Positions 23,502 through 35,012 of a stretch of 64,000 bases of DNA are shown one piece after another. The notes beneath the pieces are model-generated. The model was not told the origin of the DNA. It saw nothing but the letters and a program-made list of their open reading frames with translations, and made no database searches. Position 1 is the first letter of the stretch. Each line of letters opens with the position of its first letter. The position numbers and the translations under genes are program-made. Source of the DNA: Phytophthora quininea (lineage: Eukaryota; Oomycota; Peronosporomycetes; Peronosporales; Peronosporaceae); the NCBI GenBank assembly GCA_011947345.1, contig JAAVTG010000711.1:349303-413302 (forward strand). The letters run 5' to 3'.

Positions 23502-24363
23502 TTAGAACTCGGTCGACTGCTTCATGATCATGAAGAACTCGTTCATATCGATCTCGCCGTCCTGGTTCTGATCGAACTCGTCGATCATAGCCTGCAGGTC
23601 CACAACCCACGTCAAAAGGATCTGCGACGTCTTGCTCACGCTCATCAAGCCACGCACCTGGAGCTCATCGTCTCCCAAGTTCTCACCCAGTTCCTTGGCA
23701 ACCCTCCTCATTTTCTACTCAACATCCAGATCCAGTCACTGTTGCTTCCTCTTCAACCTGCAATCTCAACATACCCGAAGCGTGATCGTGCCGGATCCGT
23801 CCTCATCAAACAGCTCGAAAGCCTGGAGCAAGTGTGTGTAGGCAGTCAGTCCGAGTCCGTGCCCGAGCCCTCCACGGGCTCATGCGGCGAGCGGCCTTTG
23901 CGTCCTACCCGCGCGATCTCCTCGTCTGGGTCTCGAGCCAGCACCTTCCGTCTCACTGCAGCAATTGCACCAGTGTCAGTCTCCTAAAACCTTTCTCTAA
24001 ACCTTTCTGAAAGCTCGTCCTACTGATCTCCATGTAGTCGTTAAAGTCCACGCGGCCGCTGCGCTGCACGTCCACCTCCTCCACCAGGTCCAGCACCTCT
24101 TTCTTGGTCACTTGGAAGCCCAGCGCCCGCATCAGCACCTTGAGCTCGTGGTAGTCGATGGAGCCCACTTTGTCCGTGTCGAACAGCTTGAACGCCTCTT
24201 TGAGCTCCTTCTTCTGCTCCTCTGGCAACTCCTGCTTGGCGCGACGGCCTGTGCGGGACGAGCGCGCGCTAGCGGAGCTTCTAGCCGTCTTGTTCAGAGG
24301 GTACAGCGGCACGGCGCCGTCTCCGCGCTCCTGGTGGCTGCGCTGCACGCGGGCGGAGCTCAT
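23502..24363 (-). CDS. CETN: Centrin (caltractin), EF-hand protein
   Basis: Five exons on the minus strand: 24024-24363, 23909-23955, 23775-23822, 23658-23714 and 23502-23591. Introns are 68, 86, 60 and 66 nt with consistent phases; total 193 residues. A basic N-terminal tail of about 45 residues precedes [19 protein letters not shown] and four EF hands: [12 protein letters not shown], a degenerate second loop [24 protein letters not shown] and [12 protein letters not shown]. The signatures [18 protein letters not shown] and FFMIMK are diagnostic. Centrins act at basal bodies and centrosomes and in some organisms in nuclear pores. Its start is 112 bp from the divergent ORC3 start. Confidence 0.93.
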
Positions 24364-24475
24364 CTTCGGCAGCTTCTTGTTCTTGGCGACTCTTCGCAAT
24401 ATTGAAACCAAGTGACTCGTTTCCTCAGTTTTCATTGGTCGATAATCGCTCGTGAACATTGAGGCAATCCGGGAA
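24364..24475. promoter_or_regulatory. 112-bp divergent promoter between centrin and ORC3 with a CCAAT box
   Basis: The two start codons face away from each other. An inverted CCAAT box (ATTGG, 24434-24438) lies near the middle; such NF-Y sites are common in bidirectional promoters. Confidence 0.5.
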
Positions 24476-27412
24476 ATGGAGGCGGCGACCTTCTCCACGG
24501 GTGTGTCGATCCAGTGGCCGCACCAACGATCGGCGCCCAAGAACGCCGCGATTCATCAAGGAGAAGCGTCCAACTACCCATTCCAACTCCCGTACGACGC
24601 CAGCAAGCGCTCCCAGAGCGACCGCAAGCTCGAGACACAGGCCTACAGCGCCTGCCAAGAGCTCGCCTACCGCTTCGCCAGCGAGAAGGCACGCTCTGCG
24701 GTGCAGACGGTGCTACACCATAACAACACCACTTGCTACAGCCACATACTGCGTTTCTTCGAGCGGTACTGCCTGCGAGATAAGCCGTACACAACTGCAC
24801 AATCTCCAGGACGTCGAGACGTCAACGCTTCAGTGATTTTCCCAGAGTTTCACGCATTCCCGACGGCTGCAGTGATTGCAGGGACGGATGCAACGGCTAG
24901 TGACTTGTGGGTAGATCCAGTGACGCTCACGTTGAAGCGTTCATTTCCGTTGTGTCTATCCGTCCCGAGAGATGTCGCTAGTGCTCGCAAGTTGGTGGAA
25001 TGGCTGGCTGCGAGGTTGGCCAAAATTTGTTATGCGAGAGAGCAGGAGGAAACGTGGTTGAGAGAACAGGTTGACGAGTTTAATTTATTGCCGCCGGACC
25101 AGCCGCCCGTGATTGGTATTGCAGCAGTCGGGCGTCGTATGACGAGGAACTACCGATTGAAGGACAGTGAGAAGAAGAAAAGGAGGCTGGATGAACAAGA
25201 ACCAGACGAGCAGGACGATTATAGTGATGAAAACTATGGTGACGAGTCGAGCGAGAGTAGTAGTGATGACGAAAAGCAAATTCGGAGGGGAAGAAGCGAA
25301 GACTTCCGCCGGTGGCGTACGGTCGGTGGACAATGATTAAATTGCTAAAGGCTATTCAGGATAACTCTGGGAAAATTATGGACCGTTCCACTGAAGACGA
25401 AAGCCGTGAACTCGTGGCTATGCTCGGCGAGTTGGTGCAAGACCAACTCCAGCAAGCATTGATCAAGGTCAAGAAAGTCCACGAAAAGGAAAGGGATGTG
25501 GTGGAGCTCAGCATTGCATGTTTTGAGGAAGTGGTGAAGTGGCTAGAAGATCGTGTCGTTACATGTCATGACAGGGCATCATCGTTTCTAAACGTATCGT
25601 CGAGCACACTACATGTTAGCAGCTCAGAAATGACGCTAGCGGTAGTTTTGCAGAGTGTGTTACAGCGGTATGTCAAGTTCCTAGCAGACACGAGGCAAGA
25701 TGGTCAATGGAAGGCTGTTGCGCAGAAACTTTCCCGACACCTAGACGCCTATAATCTTCAGCGCGATGCCGAAGCAAGCTTGGATCGTCTTCCTACCAAT
25801 CTGGCTTCTGCCCCTCGGCCATTCTTGCTGCTTTGTATCGAGCAGCTCGAGTCGTTTTCGCAGCACGTGTTTAGTGACTTTCTTGAGATCTGGACCCACT
25901 TTGTGCAACAACAACGGAGTGAGAAATCGGGTCAATCGGCATGCACTTTGGGGTTCGTAGTCGGTGTGGCTTCAGCAGCATCTCCAGCTCTCCGACGTCT
26001 TGATCTGGCTGTGACAAATCGATTGGAGTTGCAATTTTTCTCGCTTGTCGATTCCAGCAAGTGCTTCAGCCTCGTGCTGGAGTCGTTGGTTGTAAATGCG
26101 AGTCTGCCGCTTACGTTTAGTGGTGACGTGCTGCGTACAGTAGCGAGACGCCACCACCGTCTTCCCAGTGTGCCACGGCTTTTGCTGGCACTCCGTTTCC
26201 TGCTCTTCACACATTTAACACGATGTCCGTGGAGCTTTTTATGCCTCGCACTGGATGCTCCATCATCTTCAGGAGAATCTCCGATTTTGACTGCAGCGAA
26301 GGTGGGGCGTTTACCACGCTACCACCGCGTGTCGGTTTGGCTCAGGCAGCATCATCAATACCTCAGTCACGAGACACAGGAGGGCCGCGCAACTTCCAAT
26401 TCTGCTTTAACCGCATGGCTTGTCCCGTTCAATGACGCGCAGCTCGTTGATTTAGCTGAACGAGTACAAGTCTCCAACTCCGGCACGAATGCATCCGAAC
26501 AGTGGATAGAAATGCTGGATGCCGGGCTGCTCGGTATTCGCCGACGGCGGAGTTTGTGGCGTCTGGGCTGGCTTTGCTTTCAATCGGCCTGTTCATGGCT
26601 GGATGTGGGCCTTCGAGGGGTCAAAAGAATGAGCGCGACGATGAAGAGCAACTGTTTGTTGTTCCTTTGGCTCTTGCCCTTGATCATCGACTGGGGAGGC
26701 AACCTGCTTCTCGGAAGTGCTCAAACGGCTGCAATCCAGCATTCGCTGGGACGTGCTGTCCATGATGGTGCTAGACTGGCAGTCTTCGTTCCGCCGGTTC
26801 GTGATTATGGATGATGCCGAAGAAAAGGTGGACGCTCAGCTGAGCGAGCTCGTTCTGTTGTGCAAATACTCCGACAGTGAAAACCCTCCACCTAAGATGG
26901 TCCTGGCACTGCGGCAGGAGCTCGTCGATGTGTTTACGAACTGCCTCGTATCTTCACTGCTGAGTCCTCCAGCACTCACACCCGTAGATAAGCTAGTCGA
27001 AAATTGGTCCAAGCTTACTGATGCTAGCGTACTCAACGAGCGCTTGCGCTTTGAGTATCACGACAAGCTTCTCAACCTGCTAATGGACGCTGGGATTGAG
27101 AATGATACCAGCGTCGACGATGGTTCTTGGGTGCACGATGTGGGGCTGGCCTTCCTGTTCTACCAGGAGAGCGCCAGCGCGAGTCTCAGTCTCAGCGAAT
27201 GGTACGAGAGCTTTGCCGCGGAGCTGGAAGACCAAGCAAACCTTGCACCTGACGGGACTAGTAAGAAGAGAAAGAAGGCGGACAGCAGTGACAGCGTCGT
27301 CAAGGCACGATTTGTCCGCGCGTATTGTACCCTGCGTCATTGGGGCTTTCTCAAGAGCGACGCTCCTCGCGACGCTGAGCAGGACATTGTGGAGAAGTTA
27401 GTCTTCATCTAG
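24476..27412 (+). CDS. ORC3: Origin recognition complex subunit 3, frame broken three times
   Basis: The frames 24476-25290, 25288-26620, 26618-26696 and 26694-27412 together give one ORC3-like protein of about 979 residues. Recognisable parts: [17 protein letters not shown], then after an acidic insert [22 protein letters not shown] and a GVASAASP segment (AAA+-like region), [15 protein letters not shown], and the C-terminal winged-helix [22 protein letters not shown] with [18 protein letters not shown]. Breaks lie at G4 runs 25287-25290, 26617-26620 and 26693-26696; one extra G at each gives continuous ORC3-like sequence. ORC3 is a core subunit of the replication-origin complex. It is longer than the roughly 700-residue animal form, chiefly through an acidic linker. 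The ATG at 24476 is the first in frame. Confidence 0.88.
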
Positions 27413-27618
27413 AGATAGAAAGAGGGAGAGCTGTGAAAACAAATGAACTCTTCTGGGTGCGATTTAAAGTAGGGAAGGAAGCGATCGTGGTCGGACTATA
27501 ATACTGTCACAAGAGCGGCCGTAGCTCTTCGGTCTCCATGCTATCTGCACGCGGGGGTGGTAGGCCATCTCTCTAGTCGTCGCCGCGTTCAATAGCTGCA
27601 GTACGACACCAATAAACA

Positions 27619-27864
27619 TCATAAGTTACTGTAGTAATTAGCCCAGTGCCGCCGACAAAATAACCCACCGCCAGTGTTGTAGTGCAGCAGCTTCTCGATC
27701 AAGTCCACGTGGGTGAGCATCATGCGGCGGCAGCAGTAGCGCTTGAGCGACAGCTCGTCCAGCGCGTCACGCTCCGTGTAGTCGGCGCGCAGCAGACCCA
27801 GGTACGTCTCCCACTTGTTGGCCAGCACCTTGCCGCACGTGAAGCAGCGCACAGGGACGATCAT
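27619..27864 (-). CDS. RPB10: RNA polymerases I/II/III subunit RPABC5 (RPB10)
   Basis: The start [19 protein letters not shown] at 27864 is diagnostic, followed by [30 protein letters not shown]. The zinc-binding cysteines CFTC and CC are all present. RPB10 is a small subunit shared by the three nuclear RNA polymerases. The frame continues about 17 residues past the normal end (to 27619), so a short 3' intron, perhaps starting at GTGGGT near 27670, or a harmless extension is possible. Confidence 0.92.
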   Translation of the reverse strand: MIVPVRCFTCGKVLANKWETYLGLLRADYTERDALDELSLKRYCCRRMMLTHVDLIEKLLHYNTGGGLFCRRHWANYYSNL

Positions 27865-27992
27865 GGTGACACTTGCGCAGCTCCAACGCGAATTAGCGAG
27901 TGAGCTGCGGCCAGTGAGAATTAGCGCCAATCCGGAGTTTGCACCGCATTTCAGCCAATCAATTGATCGGATACCACACTAAGTACGAAATC
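27865..27992. promoter_or_regulatory. 128-bp divergent promoter with two CCAAT boxes
   Basis: CCAAT at 27927-27931 and 27955-27959 lies between RPB10 (minus) and the large acidic protein gene (plus). Confidence 0.5.
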
Positions 27993-30145
27993 ATGACTAG
28001 GTCTGTGGATGTGGCAGAAAAAGAATCGCGGAAATCCGGAAGGAAGGGCGTCGCGCGCTTCGGGCATGTGAGGATGGCGGCGGCAGACACCCAGCAACAG
28101 CAGCAGCAGCAGGCGTCGCCCGACAACGAGAACGTGGCGCACACGGCCAACCAGTCGGCGCCGCAGTCGCTGCAAGCGGCGACGAGCGAGCAGCAGAAGA
28201 AAATTCTAGGAGAAGTGGATACAGCCAGCAGCGGCCGGAAATCGGTGCTGGGGGAGCGTGTGGAGGCGGGAAAGAAGCAGTAGAGAAAGTTGTGAAGGAT
28301 GGAGATGGTGGTGGTGTTGATGAGGCAGTGGAAAAGGCTGGAGAGACGCAGAAGCAGTCGAAGAGTCATGATGTGGAGGATGTAGCGACGAAGGAGGACG
28401 CTGTGGTGGACATGGAGGTGGACATGGAGGTGGATGATGTCCAGGAGGGCGTAAATATCGTGGTGGAGGAGAAAGAGCAGCTTAATCCGGGTGAGAAGAA
28501 GGCGGAAGAAATGAGGAGATGACTACTGAAGCATCGGTTGAAAAAGCGCAGTGGAGACTGAAGAGACGCCGGTTGCTATGGAAGTAGACAGCGAGGATAT
28601 GAAAGAAGCGAATGAGGTCACCACAAACCAAGACGAGTCTATGGCGGATGCTGCAACTGAGACAGAGTCGTCGAAACAGGAGGAGGAGGCGGTTAAAGCT
28701 GATAGCGCAGATGCTGGCGGTGTTGAAAGTGAACATGCCATGGTAAAGCTTGATGAGGATATGCAGTCTCCGAACACGATTGACAGTGTGGATACAGCGT
28801 TGCGCAATGGAAACGCTATTTTAGAAGAGGTTGCTGAAGTTGGTGAGGATGTTGCACAGTCACCTGCAGTATCGTTGGAAGCGAAACCCCATATTTCTCA
28901 CCATGGCCACCAGAAATTCGCGACTTCTGTAGCCAACGGAGCTGCAATATCGAAAGACGTGCTGCTGACCGTCGTCTCGTTGGTGGACGAAGTTGTGCAG
29001 TCCGTGGATGGAGAGACAGTACCTGTAAGCAGAGAAAGCGAGTCGTCAGTGATCCTGGGCAGTCCAATGACGACTCATCTAAGTGCCGACGAAGCCTTAG
29101 AGTTGCTCGAGGCGCATCAAGACGACGACCATCACATGCCGCTCCTTCCTGGACATGACGACGGGGTTGACGCTGACATTGAGGCCGAGCCAGCAGGAAA
29201 TTCAGAGTATCAATGGTTTGACGCCGATGACGACGATGATGGTGGCGCGCTTATACCACCGCCCTCTGTTGTCGATATTGGACAGGCCAATGACGACGTG
29301 TTTGGGTTTGGAGGAGTTGTCGACCTCACTGACGTCTCTGTCGATCGTTCACAGGATGTCGAGATTAACAGTGACGAGAGCGGAGATACGCAGGTTCTTC
29401 CGAGCAACAGCAGCTCCAGCAGCTCTAGTTCGAGCTCTGCGTCGTCCGGATCATCGTCTTCGTCCAGCAGCAGCGCCAGCTCCTCAGAAGAGGAATACAA
29501 ATCGTCCAGGAAGCGCCAAACACCAAACGGCGGTCGCAGATTACTGAAATTTAAAGGAAACAAAAGCAAAAGCGCGTCCGATCGGCAGAACCGGAGAAGC
29601 GAAGGCGTCCAAAGCGGAAGCTCAAGATCTTACCGCCAGTGATTCCGCCAGAATTTGAAGTATTTGAAAATGAGGCTGCCGACCCGATTCTCAAAGGCAC
29701 GTACACTGTGCGAGGCAACCGGCGTGCGTGCTTTGTTGGAAGCTGGGGTTTCAGCGAAGAAGCTTTCGACAACGTCGAGAGCGTTAGCCCCTTCGAATAC
29801 ACGTCGCGCGCACGTGTGCTGACCTCGCGCCGCTCGACCGACCGGCGCCCTGTGAATGGCAAGTACGGCGGCTTCTTCAAACTGCGTCAGTTCAACGGAA
29901 CTTTGGTCAAGATCCGAGAAGAGCAAGTGGACTTGCAGTTTTTGCCGATGCCTGCTTCGGACGGAGAGGACGATGAAGACGAAGACATGGAGGGCTACAG
30001 CAGTGGCGACGAGGGTGACGAGCCCGCCGCCAGCCGCTACACTGTGCTGGGCAAGGGCAAGAATCGCTTTGGTCGGTTCCTCATCCGAGGGTACCTGAAC
30101 CCGGAGACTGGCCGCCTCACTGTGAAGCGTCGGTACCTGGAATGA
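27993..30145 (+). CDS. Large acidic protein with a conserved C-terminal domain, frame broken several times
   Basis: The same gene runs through frames 27993-28283, 28292-28522, a short stretch near 28505-28545, 28551-29642 and 29639-30145. Transitions fall at runs near 28268-28273 (GGGAAA), 28515-28519 (GG), 28540-28547 (A5) and 29568-29571 (A4), each fixed by one extra base. It contains a Gln run, long Glu/Asp/Val-rich repeats (VDMEVDMEVDD), a Ser run and a basic NLS-like patch, then a well-ordered C-terminal domain: ADPILKGTYTVRGNRRACFVGSWGF, KYGGFFKLRQFNGTLVKI, YTVLGKGKNRFGRFLIRGYL, RLTVKRRYLE. I recognise that domain only as a recurring protist/plant pattern without an assigned function. 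Likely nuclear. The start at 27993 is one of two plausible ATGs; the other is 28074. Confidence 0.6.
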
Positions 30146-30554
30146 GTGACCCACGACTTTGCCGTGTGCGGTGTGTCGGAAGCAAGTTTTAAGCGCGAAT
30201 ATGTTGTGAAAAGGATTATTTCGATTGAAAGTAGTTGTTACCCTCCATGGTGTTCAAACAAGAGAAATATTGAGGCAAACCATGAGCTTCTAGTGTAAAC
30301 TTGTCGAAGCGGCCCATTGCTTGTCAGTCCTTGTTAGATTGTAAACATTGGTGCTATCCGACGGCGATCCAGAAGAGTAGGCGCTTGAACGAATTGCGCT
30401 TCATCATTGGGCCAATGAGCTGCAACACGACCAAGGCTTTGCAAAGACCGAGGCCATGTCGTTGGAGCACCGCGTCGAACCCAAATGAGGCTGCATTGAT
30501 CGAAGACGAGGAGCTGGGCACCCGGCCGTTAGTTTTCAACCAATTCACCCTACG

Positions 30555-30882
30555 ACAGGAGCACCATGAGGTGAAAATCATCGTCGTCGAGCCACAGGGA
30601 AACGCCGTACTGTCCGGCAGAGCCCGGTTTGCATGGGATCCCAAGCGTCAGCGAGGTGCCTCCCAAGCAAGCCGGCGTTTGCGACCGCCAGGGGCTTGTG
30701 AAGAAAGGAGTTATCTTGGACCAGGCACCCTGATGGACCCCTTGTCCAGCCAACATTTCCGCCTCCATCAAGCTGACCCACCGGCAAGTTCATCGTGGCC
30801 AAAGCGAGCTTCGGGAAGCGCTATCTCGAAGCCGCGCGGTCTCCGAGAGCCTAGAGAGGTCTGAGCTGCCGTAGTAGAAGTT
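30555..30882 (+). pseudogene. Decayed third cysteine synthase copy
   Basis: A frame contains EVKIIVVEPQGNAVLSG, closely resembling the [16 protein letters not shown] segment of the intact cysteine synthase downstream. About 200 bases later, GKFIVAKASFGKRYLE and a terminal SELP followed by a stop mirror the normal end [16 protein letters not shown]...SELPQ. The part between is scrambled, and the PLP-lysine half of the enzyme is missing. It lies directly upstream of the two intact copies. Confidence 0.55.
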
Positions 30883-31137
30883 TAATGGTCCGCAACAAAT
30901 CGAGTCCAAGCCCCTGCAAGATAGTTTTCCGCGTGAAGCAGTGCACTGACGTCACTCGAAGTCTCTCCAATCGCGCATCCTCTGATCCCGAATCAGATTT
31001 TTACCACAGTAGCCAATCACAACGGCGTCTGCGATGACGCGCTTCAACTTTCCCGCGGTGATTGGCGTTCGGTCATTTGTACTATCCGACCTGCAGCCAC
31101 GTGCCAGGTGCACCCGCGACTACCGCCGCAGCTCGTG

Positions 31138-31145
31138 TCATTCTT
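31138..31145 (+). promoter_or_regulatory. Oomycete-type initiator for cysteine synthase 1
   Basis: TCATTCTT matches the TCA(N)T(T/C)(T/C) initiator of Phytophthora promoters and lies 53 bases before the ATG. Confidence 0.4.
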
Positions 31146-31197
31146 CAATCTGCCGCGTCCCCGCCACACCGACGTTCCAAGCCCAAGCAACGCCAAG

Positions 31198-31849
31198 ATG
31201 GCCCCCAAGATCGCCCAAGACCTGACCGAACTCATCGGCAACACGCCGCTGGTCTACCTCAACCGCGTGACCGAGGGCTGCCACGCCAAGATCGCCGTCA
31301 AGTGCGAGTTCATGGAGCCGTGCGCCTCGGTCAAGGACCGTATCGGTCTGAGCATGATCAAGGACGCCGAGAAGAGCGGCCGTCTCACCAAGGACTCGCA
31401 CATCATTGAGCCCACCAGCGGCAACACTGGTATCGGTCTGGCCTTTGCCGCTGCCGTCCGCGGCTACAAGCTGACGGTGGTGATGCCCGACACCATGTCC
31501 AACGAGCGTCGTATCCTGCTCAAGAGCTTCGGTGCTAACGTGGTGCTGACTCCCGGTGCCAAGGGTATGACCGGCGCTGTGGCCAAGGCCAACGAGCTCG
31601 TTGCTAAGGAAGGCGGCAAGGCTCTGACCCTCGGCCAGTTCGACAACCCGGCCAACCCGCAGATCCACTTCGAGACCACTGGCCCGGAGATCTGGCGCGA
31701 CACCGACGGTGAAGTCGATATCTTCCTCGCCGGTGTGGGCACGGGCGGCACCCTCACGGGCACGGCCCGCTACCTCAAGCCGAAGAAGGACTCGATCAAG
31801 ATCATCGCTGTGGAGCCCGAGGAGAGCCCTGTGCTCAGCGGCGGCAAGT

Positions 31850-31880
<31 letters not shown>

Positions 31881-32175
31881 TGGCTTCGTGCCCAAGGTGC
31901 TCGAGACCGACCTCATCGACGAAGTGGTGACGGCCAACAGCGCCGAGGCCTTCGCCATGTCCAAGCGCCTCGCGCTTGAGGAGGGCATCCTGGTGGGCCC
32001 CTCGTCGGGTGCCGCCGTCGCTGCCGCTATTAAGGTGGCCCAGCGCCCCGAGAACGCCGGCAAGCTGATTGTCGCTATCCTGCCCAGCTTTGGCGAGCGC
32101 TACCTGTCCTCGGCGCTGTTCGAGAAGGAGCGCGAGTACGCTGCCAACCTGCCCACGTCGGAGCTGCCGCAGTAA
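31198..32175 (+). CDS. Cysteine synthase (O-acetylserine sulfhydrylase), cytosolic form
   Basis: 325 residues, single exon, intact. Fold-type II PLP enzyme: [14 protein letters not shown] lysine in CASVKDRIG (K46), [15 protein letters not shown] substrate loop, [10 protein letters not shown] phosphate-binding glycine loop and [11 protein letters not shown]. It converts O-acetylserine and sulfide to cysteine. The N-terminus (MAPKIAQDL) starts directly at the catalytic domain, so it is taken as cytosolic. An upstream in-frame Met at 31108 is inside the promoter and unlikely. It is strongly codon-biased (GC3-rich), which produces a long antisense frame that is not a gene. Confidence 0.96.
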
Positions 32176-33008
32176 GCAGTTGACGACGAGAATCCAAGTC
32201 GTAGTGTGCCAGCGCTGCCTTGCAGTTTTAATTTGTAAGTAGTGATAGATCTGTCGTGGATCCCAGAGGAGTAGTGCATCGTGTTGGTAAGTTCTCCGTT
32301 GAGGGTGGCCTGGGCGGAGATCGAATACACCGGAGCTTTCACTTTCGGCGCGTCGCATTGGCGTGGACAAATTGCTGGGAGGGATGAGCATGTCGGCGGA
32401 TATGCAAGTGGAGGGAATCTTGGTCAAGCCTGGAACGACGGTCCAAGCTGCCGGCGAGCGAACACCGCTAGCAAGGGCATGTATCTGTTCCTGTGTGTTG
32501 ACACCAGCTAGTGCATGTATCGCTGCGCTGCTAGACGCTACTCCACCGAAAAAGGCAACCATGGCAAGTTGAAGTTGCTGCAGATCCGCGTGGTGATTGG
32601 CCCCGCGATTAGTGGAAATGCCATTGACCTTGCAGAGCTCGTGGACGCTTGGAGACGTGTCGCTGCAGCCGAAGCAGCAATTGCCCTCGGGCGGTAGCGG
32701 GCGTGTCCCCAGGTGGAACGGCGCAGGGCCCTCCAAAGTCGCGGGCGGTTGCGCTCCTGCCTTGACGGTCCGAGCCAATAATATTAGCCAATCGCTGCGC
32801 GGTTCAAGTTGATGAGACCGAACCGCGCCCTTTCATTTGGGGTGCGGCCGCCAATCGACGCCGCCGATTCCGCGCCGTGGCCCCAAGATCCCACTTCCAC
32901 ATCAGCTTTCCACCAAAATGGAGTGCGTCAGCGGATCCAGATGACCACCGGCCTCACTCTGGAATCCGCAGCGTCCTCGCCACACCCCTGCTCCTCCCTC
33001 CATCAAAG
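32176..33008. other. Spacer between the two cysteine synthases
   Basis: 833 bases with no supported gene. CCAAT boxes at 32775-32779, 32788-32792 and 32851-32855 (inverted at 32596-32600) mark the promoter of the second copy. Short frames on both strands look non-coding. Confidence 0.5.
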
Positions 33009-34035
33009 ATGCTCGCCCGCTCGCTGCTCGCCAACCGCCGCGCGCTCGTCCGCAACGCGCGCTCACTGCACATCGCCAAGGACCTCACGGCGCTCATTGG
33101 CAACACGCCGCTGGTCTACCTCAACCGCGTGACCGAGGGCTGCCACGCCAAGGTCGCTGTCAAGTGCGAGTTCATGGAGCCGTGCGCCTCGGTCAAGGAC
33201 CGTATCGGTCTGAGCATGATCCAGGATGCCGAAAGAACGGCCGTCTCACCAAGGACTCGCACATCATTGAGCCCACCAGCGGCAACACTGGTATCGGTCT
33301 GGCCTTTGCCGCTGCCGTCCGCGGCTACAAGCTGACGGTGGTGATGCCCGACACCATGTCCATGGAGCGTCGTATCCTGCTCAAGAGCTTCGGCGCCAAC
33401 GTCATTCTGACCCCAGGTGCCAAGGGTATGACTGGTGCCGTCGCCAAGGCGGACGAGCTGGTCGCCAAGGAAGGCGGCAAGGCTCTGACGCTCGGCCAGT
33501 TCGACAACCCAGCCAACCCGCAGATTCACTTTGAAACTACCGGTCCCGAGGTGTGGCGCGACACAGATGGCCAGGTGGACTTCTTCGTGGCCGGCGTCGG
33601 CACTGGCGGTACTCTGACCGGTACCGCTCGCTACCTCAAGCCCAAAAGCCCAGTGTCAAGATCGTGGCCGTCGAGCCCGAGGAGAGCCCCGTGCTTTCGG
33701 GCGGCAACCCCGCGCCCCACAAGATCCAGGGCATTGGCGCCGGCTTCGTGCCCAAGGTGCTGGAGCGCGACCTGATCGACGAGGTCATCACCGCCAGCAG
33801 CCCGGACGCCTTCGCCATGGCCAAGCGCCTGGCTCTGGAGGAAGGAATCCTGGTGGGTCCGTCGTCGGGCGCCGCTGTGGTGGCCTCTCTGGAGCTGGCC
33901 AAGCGCCCGGAGAACAAGGACAAGCTGATCGTGGCCATCCTGCCGAGCTTCGGTGAGCGTTATCTATCGTCGCCCCTGTTCGAGAAGGAGCGCGAGTTCG
34001 CCGCCAACCTGCCGACGTCGGAGCTGCCGCAGTAA
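33009..34035 (+). CDS. Cysteine synthase, probable mitochondrial form, frame broken twice
   Basis: The start at 33009 ([21 protein letters not shown]) gives an Arg/Leu/Ala-rich, acid-free presequence of about 22 residues before the conserved [19 protein letters not shown], so mitochondrial targeting is likely. The enzyme part is nearly identical to the upstream copy, including SVKDR, PTSGNTG and GVGTGG. Frame breaks lie at the A3 run 33232-33234 and the A4 run 33644-33647; one extra A at each restores complete alignment to the paralogue. This is a tandem duplicate that gained a targeting peptide. Given the pattern elsewhere, I think the gene is functional. Confidence 0.9.
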
Positions 34036-34056
34036 GCGATGGCACAGGCCAAGAAT

Positions 34057-34419
34057 TTATCGACGTGCAAGCGCCAATGTTCTTAGTATATCGTAAGTAG
34101 TAAGAGATCTGCACAGGTCTAGACAGGAAGGAGACTTCCAGCCCCCATGGTAGCCGAGAAAATATATTCCATCAACGTGCCATTCGCCTGAGTGCAGCAT
34201 TAGCTTTCTGACGAAGAGATCATCACGTGGAGTGATCCTTGCTGCTCTTTCTGCACGAGTTTTCCGGCGCTGCTGCCAGGTAAGCACCGATGCCTTATCC
34301 ATCAATTGAGCGGCCACACCATGAGCCTTCAAAATCTCCGTTAAAATAATATGTGTGCATCTGCGCTGGTCGTGGCACTCCAATTGCTTCGTTTCTATCT
34401 GGTTCCGGGCCACGCTCAC
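34057..34419 (-). other. Open frame of uncertain status downstream of the small nuclear-type gene
   Basis: 120 codons (EILKAHGVAAQLMDKASVLTW, RITPRDDLFVRKLMLHSG) with protein-like composition. It could be a C-terminal continuation of the gene at 34433-34911 (different frame; an intron or indel would be needed), or just 3' UTR. Confidence 0.25.
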
Positions 34420-34432
34420 ACCGCTCTCGAAC

Positions 34433-34911
34433 TCAAGCCCTTGGATCTCTCATCCTCGAAGCGGCAGCGCTGGGTTCATCAGCACGTCTCTCCAAGACGC
34501 TGGCGCGTGCTCGCCCTCGCTCCGCTTGGAACTTCCGCAACTGCCGCAGGAAATGGAACTCTCTCAGCATCGAGTTCACTTCCGCGTATTGGTTGTGCAC
34601 CGCCTTGGCTCGCTGCGGCATGTCGCTCTCGTCGGTCTCCATGGCATCGTCGTCGGGCCAGACTCCGGCAAACCTGGCAGAATGGGCACCTTCAACGTGC
34701 GAAAGTAACAATAATCGGTCGGATTTTCGCGAAACACACAACGAATTAGTTGCGCCAGCGTACCGTCGTAGTTGTAGGCCAGCCGCAGCCGCTTCATGTC
34801 CTGCGCAATGGTCTCCCCGCCTTCCCGTCCGTCTTCCATCCTATCCGTCCGCACATCGGCGTCGCTATCGACGTCGTTCCCATCACTCCACTCTCGCTTC
34901 CGGCTAGTCAT
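34433..34911 (-). CDS. Small Arg/Glu-rich protein, unrecognised
   Basis: Exon 1 is 34764-34911 (MTSRKREWSDGNDVDSD...MKRLRLAYNYD) and exon 2 is 34433-34689, joined by a 74-nt intron (34690-34763, donor GTACGC) in phase 1. The product is about 134 residues and hydrophilic. A short helical segment QYAEVNSMLREFHFLRQLR looks conserved in character, and MKRLRL is a possible nuclear signal. No family was identified. Its start lies 101 bp from the divergent MAP kinase gene. Confidence 0.6.
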
Positions 34912-35012
34912 CGCGTTACTTCACAATTGTTTGCTGCCAAACAGCAATAACGTAAACTGGGTACCCTTTCTCCTTTTCATCCAATCAGAGATATAACGCA
35001 TAATACCCCGGC
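34912..35012. promoter_or_regulatory. 101-bp divergent promoter with CCAAT box
   Basis: CCAATCAG at 34981-34988 lies between the small minus-strand gene and the MAP kinase fusion gene. Confidence 0.5.

Larger units (their letters stand above)
30146..31197. other. Upstream region of the first cysteine synthase
   Basis: Apart from the decayed copy, this holds the promoter: CCAAT boxes at 30967-30971 and 31013-31017, an inverted one at 31061-31065, and an initiator-like TCATTCTT at 31138-31145. Confidence 0.5.

Noticed and set aside
25287..26696. ORC3 split into several small genes
   Set aside because: The pieces are successive parts of one conserved protein and abut exactly at G4 runs; no promoters or starts fit between them.
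31138..32778. 546-codon open frame on the minus strand across cysteine synthase 1
   Set aside because: It is the exact antisense of a highly GC3-biased conserved enzyme gene; such bias removes stops on the opposite strand.
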